Below, piece after piece: positions 62,633 to 64,000 of a stretch of 64,000 nucleotides of DNA. The first letter of the stretch is position 1. Each line of letters starts with the position of its first letter. The notes under the pieces were generated by a model. The model did no database searches. It saw only the letters and a list, made by a program, of their open reading frames with translations, and was not told where the DNA came from. Position numbers and translations under genes: made by a program. The stretch comes from Solibacillus sp. FSL R7-0682 (GTDB lineage Bacteria > Bacillota > Bacilli > Bacillales_A > Planococcaceae): NCBI RefSeq assembly GCF_038005985.1, contig NZ_JBBOUI010000001.1, positions 763,501-827,500 of the forward strand. Direction: 5' to 3'.

Positions 62633-63157
62633 TTACGCTGGATTTACTTCTAATTCCACTTTAATTTTAATGTCTTTTCCAACTAATACGCCACCTGTTT
62701 CAAGTGCTTGGTTCCAAGTTAAACCAAAATCTTCGCGGTTGATTTTTGCTGAAGCTTCGAAGCCATAAACTTCTACGCCCCATGGATTTTTACCGTGACC
62801 ACCGAATTCAACATCAAAAGTAACTGGTTTTGTTACGTCTTTGATTGTTAAATCACCTGTTACTTTGTAGTCATCGCCATCTTTTTCTACGTTAGAAGAA
62901 GTGAATGCGATATTTGGGAAAGTTTCTACATCAAAGAAGTCAGCAGATTTTAAGTGGTTGTCGCGATCTGTACTATTTGTATTAATACTAGCTACATCAA
63001 ATGAAAAGTCGATTTTCGCATCTGAAAGGTCTGCTGCATTTGCTACATCTAAATTGGCTGTGTAATTTGAAAATTGTCCTTTTACTTTAGAAACCATCAT
63101 GTGTTTTACTTCAAAGCCCACTGTTGAGTGAGATTGATCAATTGCCCATTTTGTCAT
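62633..63157 (-). CDS. yceI: YceI family protein
   Basis: 174 residues, the complete YceI lipocalin-like fold (IDQSHSTVGFEVKHMMVSKVKG, then VTGDLTIKDVTKPVTFDVEF and GFEASAKINREDFGLTWN). It binds isoprenoid or fatty lipids such as polyprenoid quinones in homologues. There is no signal peptide here, so it is cytoplasmic, as common in Firmicutes. Transcribed from a strong promoter with two MhqR-like boxes, so it is likely induced by quinone-type electrophiles. Confidence 0.92.
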   Translation of the reverse strand: MTKWAIDQSHSTVGFEVKHMMVSKVKGQFSNYTANLDVANAADLSDAKIDFSFDVASINTNSTDRDNHLKSADFFDVETFPNIAFTSSNVEKDGDDYKVTGDLTIKDVTKPVTFDVEFGGHGKNPWGVEVYGFEASAKINREDFGLTWNQALETGGVLVGKDIKIKVELEVNPA

Positions 63158-63177
63158 TGTTATTTCCTCCTTGAAAT

Positions 63178-63195
63178 TATCTTGAATTTGAGATA
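63178..63195. promoter_or_regulatory. MhqR-like operator 1 upstream of yceI
   Basis: TATCTTGAATTTGAGATA, close to the MhqR (MarR-family) consensus TATCTCGAATTCGAGATA known from B. subtilis quinone-stress genes. It lies 20 bases before the yceI start, within the transcribed leader. Confidence 0.65.
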
Positions 63196-63257
63196 TTCAT
63201 GTAAAAATAAATTCCCTTTATAAGAGGGAAGAATTGCTAAATTAATTTGAATTCATT

Positions 63258-63275
63258 TATCTTGAATTCGAAATA
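63258..63275. promoter_or_regulatory. MhqR-like operator 2 upstream of yceI
   Basis: TATCTTGAATTCGAAATA, a second copy of the MhqR-type palindrome 80 bases from the first. It abuts the -10 box of the predicted promoter, the usual place for a repressor to block transcription. Confidence 0.65.
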
Positions 63276-63304
63276 AATATACCATAGCTATTTTTCTTCG
63301 TCAA
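63276..63304 (-). promoter_or_regulatory. SigA promoter of yceI
   Basis: On the minus strand TTGACG (63304-63299), a 17-base spacer and TATATT (63281-63276): near-consensus -35 and -10. The MhqR-like operator 2 begins directly downstream of the -10. Confidence 0.75.
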
Positions 63305-63453
63305 CAAAAATAAAAAAAATAATTTGCAATAGTACATATCAAATGTATGTAGAATTTCAGGGGAGTATGAAAAAATATAATTGGAACTTGATCAAAATGA
63401 AGATGCTGAACGATGAACTGACTTAATGAAGTTTAAAAAATTTTTTGAAAACC

Positions 63454-63476
63454 CCTTGCAGGTTACGTAACGTCAC
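63454..63476. promoter_or_regulatory. Candidate MerR-type operator
   Basis: The palindrome GTTACGTAAC (63462-63471) sits within CTTGCAGGTTACGTAACG, between a possible -35 and the TACCCT region before the protease gene. MerR-family regulators bind GTTACGTAAC-like centres in some Firmicutes promoters. No regulator gene is in view. Confidence 0.35.
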
Positions 63477-63508
63477 CATTTACCCTATAAAAAAAGGGGG
63501 TAAATAAA

Positions 63509-64000
63509 ATGAATAAAAACGATATATTCTTTAGTACTTCACCATGGGGCTGGAAGGAACTTACTAAGCTTCTCCTATTGATCTTACTGATTGTACCAAT
63601 CTTCATTGAATATTTGTTAAAGGGCTATTTAAAAGATGCTTTTCAAAATGATCTGTATGCGGGAACTTTAATTGGTCTTATTATGGCAATTATATTTATG
63701 ATTGGGTTATATAGCGTGGCTTTGAAACCTAATAAGCTAAGCTGGCAGGAAGTCGGTTTAAAAAGGTTTTCTCGTAATTATTGGCTACCAATTATTGGTT
63801 GGTCGTTTGGTTTAATTGTTATAAGTGTTGTACTCGTTATTGTCATGGAGTTTCTTTTAGGCGTTGGTCCAGAAAATAGTAAGTCCGATAGCTTGCAATT
63901 TAGAATCACACCACTGAATTTCTTGATTGCATTTGTTTCAGCGGCCATTATTTCACCAATCTATGAGGAAATTTTTTATCGAGGATTTCTGTACCGGTTT
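63509..64000 (+). CDS. CPBP-family intramembrane protease (cut by right edge)
   Basis: The first 164 codons are visible from ATG 63509, behind AAAGGGGGT. Membrane helices are at about 18-37, 52-70, 95-120 and 140-155. The segment YEEIFYRGFLYRF carries the EExxxR motif of CPBP (Abi/CAAX) intramembrane glutamic peptidases, with its two catalytic glutamates. The rest, including the conserved histidine motifs, lies beyond the window. Such proteins process membrane substrates or serve bacteriocin self-immunity. Confidence 0.88.
   Translation, partial: MNKNDIFFSTSPWGWKELTKLLLLILLIVPIFIEYLLKGYLKDAFQNDLYAGTLIGLIMAIIFMIGLYSVALKPNKLSWQEVGLKRFSRNYWLPIIGWSFGLIVISVVLVIVMEFLLGVGPENSKSDSLQFRITPLNFLIAFVSAAIISPIYEEIFYRGFLYRF

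Noticed and set aside
1-64000. CRISPR arrays or rRNA operons
   Set aside because: No regularly spaced direct repeats and no rRNA-like sequence were noticed on either strand.

Overview
The window is low-GC chromosomal DNA of an endospore-forming member of the Bacillales. The evidence is an alpha/beta small acid-soluble spore protein gene, a ytaF-type sporulation membrane gene, strong AGGAGG ribosome sites, TTG/GTG starts and a textbook SigB promoter. The gene content and style (DUF2500, DUF4282, DUF5316, YceI, abgTAB, nos accessory genes) suggest the Planococcaceae/Caryophanaceae, e.g. Solibacillus or Lysinibacillus. That placement is inference. I saw no rRNA, complete tRNA or CRISPR array.

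Region 1 (1-about 13,065) reads as the right part of an integrated genomic island. It holds an SNF2-type helicase cut by the left edge, a beta-class (type III-like) DNA methyltransferase and a helicase-nuclease (type III Res-like), packed as one operon. These are followed by a decayed stretch with what looks like the C-terminal tail of a BREX BrxL gene, a phage/plasmid gene II/X-like replication protein and a very A+T-rich polytopic membrane protein of unknown function. The island seems to end at 13,041-13,070 in a sequence matching the 3' end of a tmRNA (ssrA) gene, followed by a perfect terminator that may originally have been ssrA's own. No integrase is in view; it would lie left of the window.

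Region 2 (13.5-19.1 kb) is ordinary chromosome: a RidA-like protein, a SigB-controlled short-chain dehydrogenase, an IS3-end MITE-like relic, a spore SASP, an erythromycin-esterase family protein, aspartate dehydrogenase and small hypotheticals. A family-type interspersed repeat lies at 19.1-19.4 kb.

Region 3 (19.7-31.4 kb) looks devoted to surface polysaccharide and c-di-GMP. A translationally coupled four-gene operon encodes a degenerate GGDEF plus degenerate receiver protein, a membrane-anchored HEAT-like protein, a processive family 2 glycosyltransferase and a large membrane-anchored glycosidase-like protein with a CBM9-like domain. Further on are a ketosynthase with a changed active site and, 12 bp later, a 7TM-PAS-GGDEF-EAL protein. 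A complete IS3-family element (31,452-32,956, 3-bp target duplication) has jumped into the loop of a terminator.

Region 4 (33-45 kb) holds abgTAB for p-aminobenzoyl-glutamate (or similar amidated dipeptide) uptake and cleavage with a divergent regulator. Next comes a minus-strand acyl-CoA catabolic operon (acyl-CoA dehydrogenase, SDR, TetR, APH-like phosphotransferase, acyl-CoA ligase) with a clear TetR palindrome upstream.

Region 5 (45-64 kb) holds a YebE-like protein, an FtsX-type ABC transporter, and a nosL-nosD-nosL-nosY-nosF-tlpA copper-maturation operon without nosZ. It also holds a phosphatase, ytaF, a P-type Ca2+-type ATPase, a DUF5316 gene with a decayed second copy at 49.1 kb, a P-loop protein, a SET-domain protein, an AtoE transporter, a LURP-one protein, a YceI gene under two MhqR-like boxes, and the start of a CPBP protease cut by the right edge.
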